Source: Rallus limicola
Lineage: Eukaryota > Chordata > Aves > Gruiformes > Rallidae
Assembly: GCA_022605955.1 (NCBI GenBank)
Contig: JAKCOZ010000085.1
Coordinates: forward strand, 496,001-560,000
Direction of reading: 5' to 3'
DNA: 64,000 nucleotides
In this document: positions 63,801-64,000 of the stretch, piece by piece
Numbering within the stretch: the stretch's first letter is position 1
Layout of the letters: each line of letters opens with the position of its first letter
Position numbers and translations under genes: made by a program
Notes under the pieces: model-generated
Database searches by the model: none
The model's input: the letters and a program-made list of their open reading frames with translations, nothing else
What the model was told of the DNA's origin: nothing

Positions 63801-64000
63801 TCACAAGGTGGCAGGATACAACTCGGGGCGGTTTGGGAAGCTCGCTGGGGAAGCTGCCATGTCTGACTGACGCCTGTGTGTGTTCTCCTCACTCAAGGCA
63901 GGGCAACGGTAAAGCTTAAAGCACCACAGGAACAGCTCGATTGCCAACCTGATGCCAACTCCAGTCTGCAGGAACCCAGCACCAGAGACTTGATAAGGGT
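60818..64000 (+). CDS. Maestro HEAT-like repeat-containing (MROH) family protein, 5' exons, partial
   Basis: Exons 60818-60921, 61377-61459, 61647-61772, 61899-61978, 62095-62218, 62523-62612, 62990-63094, 63316-63496 and 63898 to the window end join in phase, all with AG/GT sites and no internal stop. The likely start is ATG at 60,819 (MERTTVDWEEDKDSQKSSSP). The chain is a helical repeat array: FFIADFLRSPEP, MMFLGSLISLCKMAYLRGC, LREKAMGAITELSSVGTVLE, MLCAVVLSYSMSRVTGELQS, MLLNFTDSESPEVQERAVGR, ELQIPILRQLLGRLLLFQSC. This is the avian MROH style (MROH2B/MROH7-like), many-copy in birds and of poorly known function. I cannot name the member. Confidence 0.85.

Overview
The window reads as avian genomic DNA. 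Supporting signs are CR1 LINE 3' ends with the bird-type consensus, three LTRs of one avian-looking LTR family, an unrelated retroviral LTR-gag fragment, introns of a few hundred bases to a few kb, a switch from AT-rich DNA (0-50 kb) to very C/G-rich DNA (50.7-51.3 kb and 55.5-60.5 kb), and a maestro HEAT-like repeat (MROH) gene, a family expanded in birds. It contains no prokaryotic features, CRISPR arrays, tRNAs or rRNAs that I can see.

Layout. 152-17,104 (+): the last nine coding exons and 3' UTR of PRKAR2A, the RII-alpha regulatory subunit of cAMP-dependent protein kinase. The frame is open, splice sites are good, both cAMP-binding cassettes are kept, and the protein is noticeably diverged. 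19,412-34,796 (+): sixteen exons of PXK (PX-domain pseudokinase) in the right order, carrying a frameshift, at least three in-frame stops and a broken donor, so this copy is dead. 35.8-37.9 kb (-): a broken endogenous retrovirus with one LTR, a tRNA-Ser primer-binding site and a frameshifted gag. 42.6-53.7 kb (+): scattered exons of TDRD1 (multi-Tudor piRNA-pathway protein), with exons missing, one frame broken and CR1/LTR insertions, most likely a decaying partial copy. 50.7-51.05 and 55.6-55.94 kb: a GC-rich inverted repeat flanking the 3' TDRD1 exons and two solo LTRs. 56.2-56.4 kb (-): an exon-like segment with the HIF-alpha oxygen-dependent degradation motif LAPYIPMD (probably HIF3A). 58.2-58.9 kb: minisatellites and a CpG island. 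59.5-60.07 kb (+): three damaged exons of TMEM145. 60.8 kb to the end (+): intact exons of an MROH-family gene running off the window.

Taken together, one intact signalling gene and one intact MROH gene bracket about 40 kb of pseudogene debris. In mammals these source genes lie in separate places: PRKAR2A and PXK on human 3p, TDRD1 on chromosome 10, HIF3A and TMEM145 on 19q13. Such a mosaic suggests a duplication- and decay-prone chromosome such as a W, a dot microchromosome or a songbird germline-restricted chromosome. That last point is inference; the lesions themselves are read directly from the sequence. Comparisons with human proteins are from memory, so identities are approximate.
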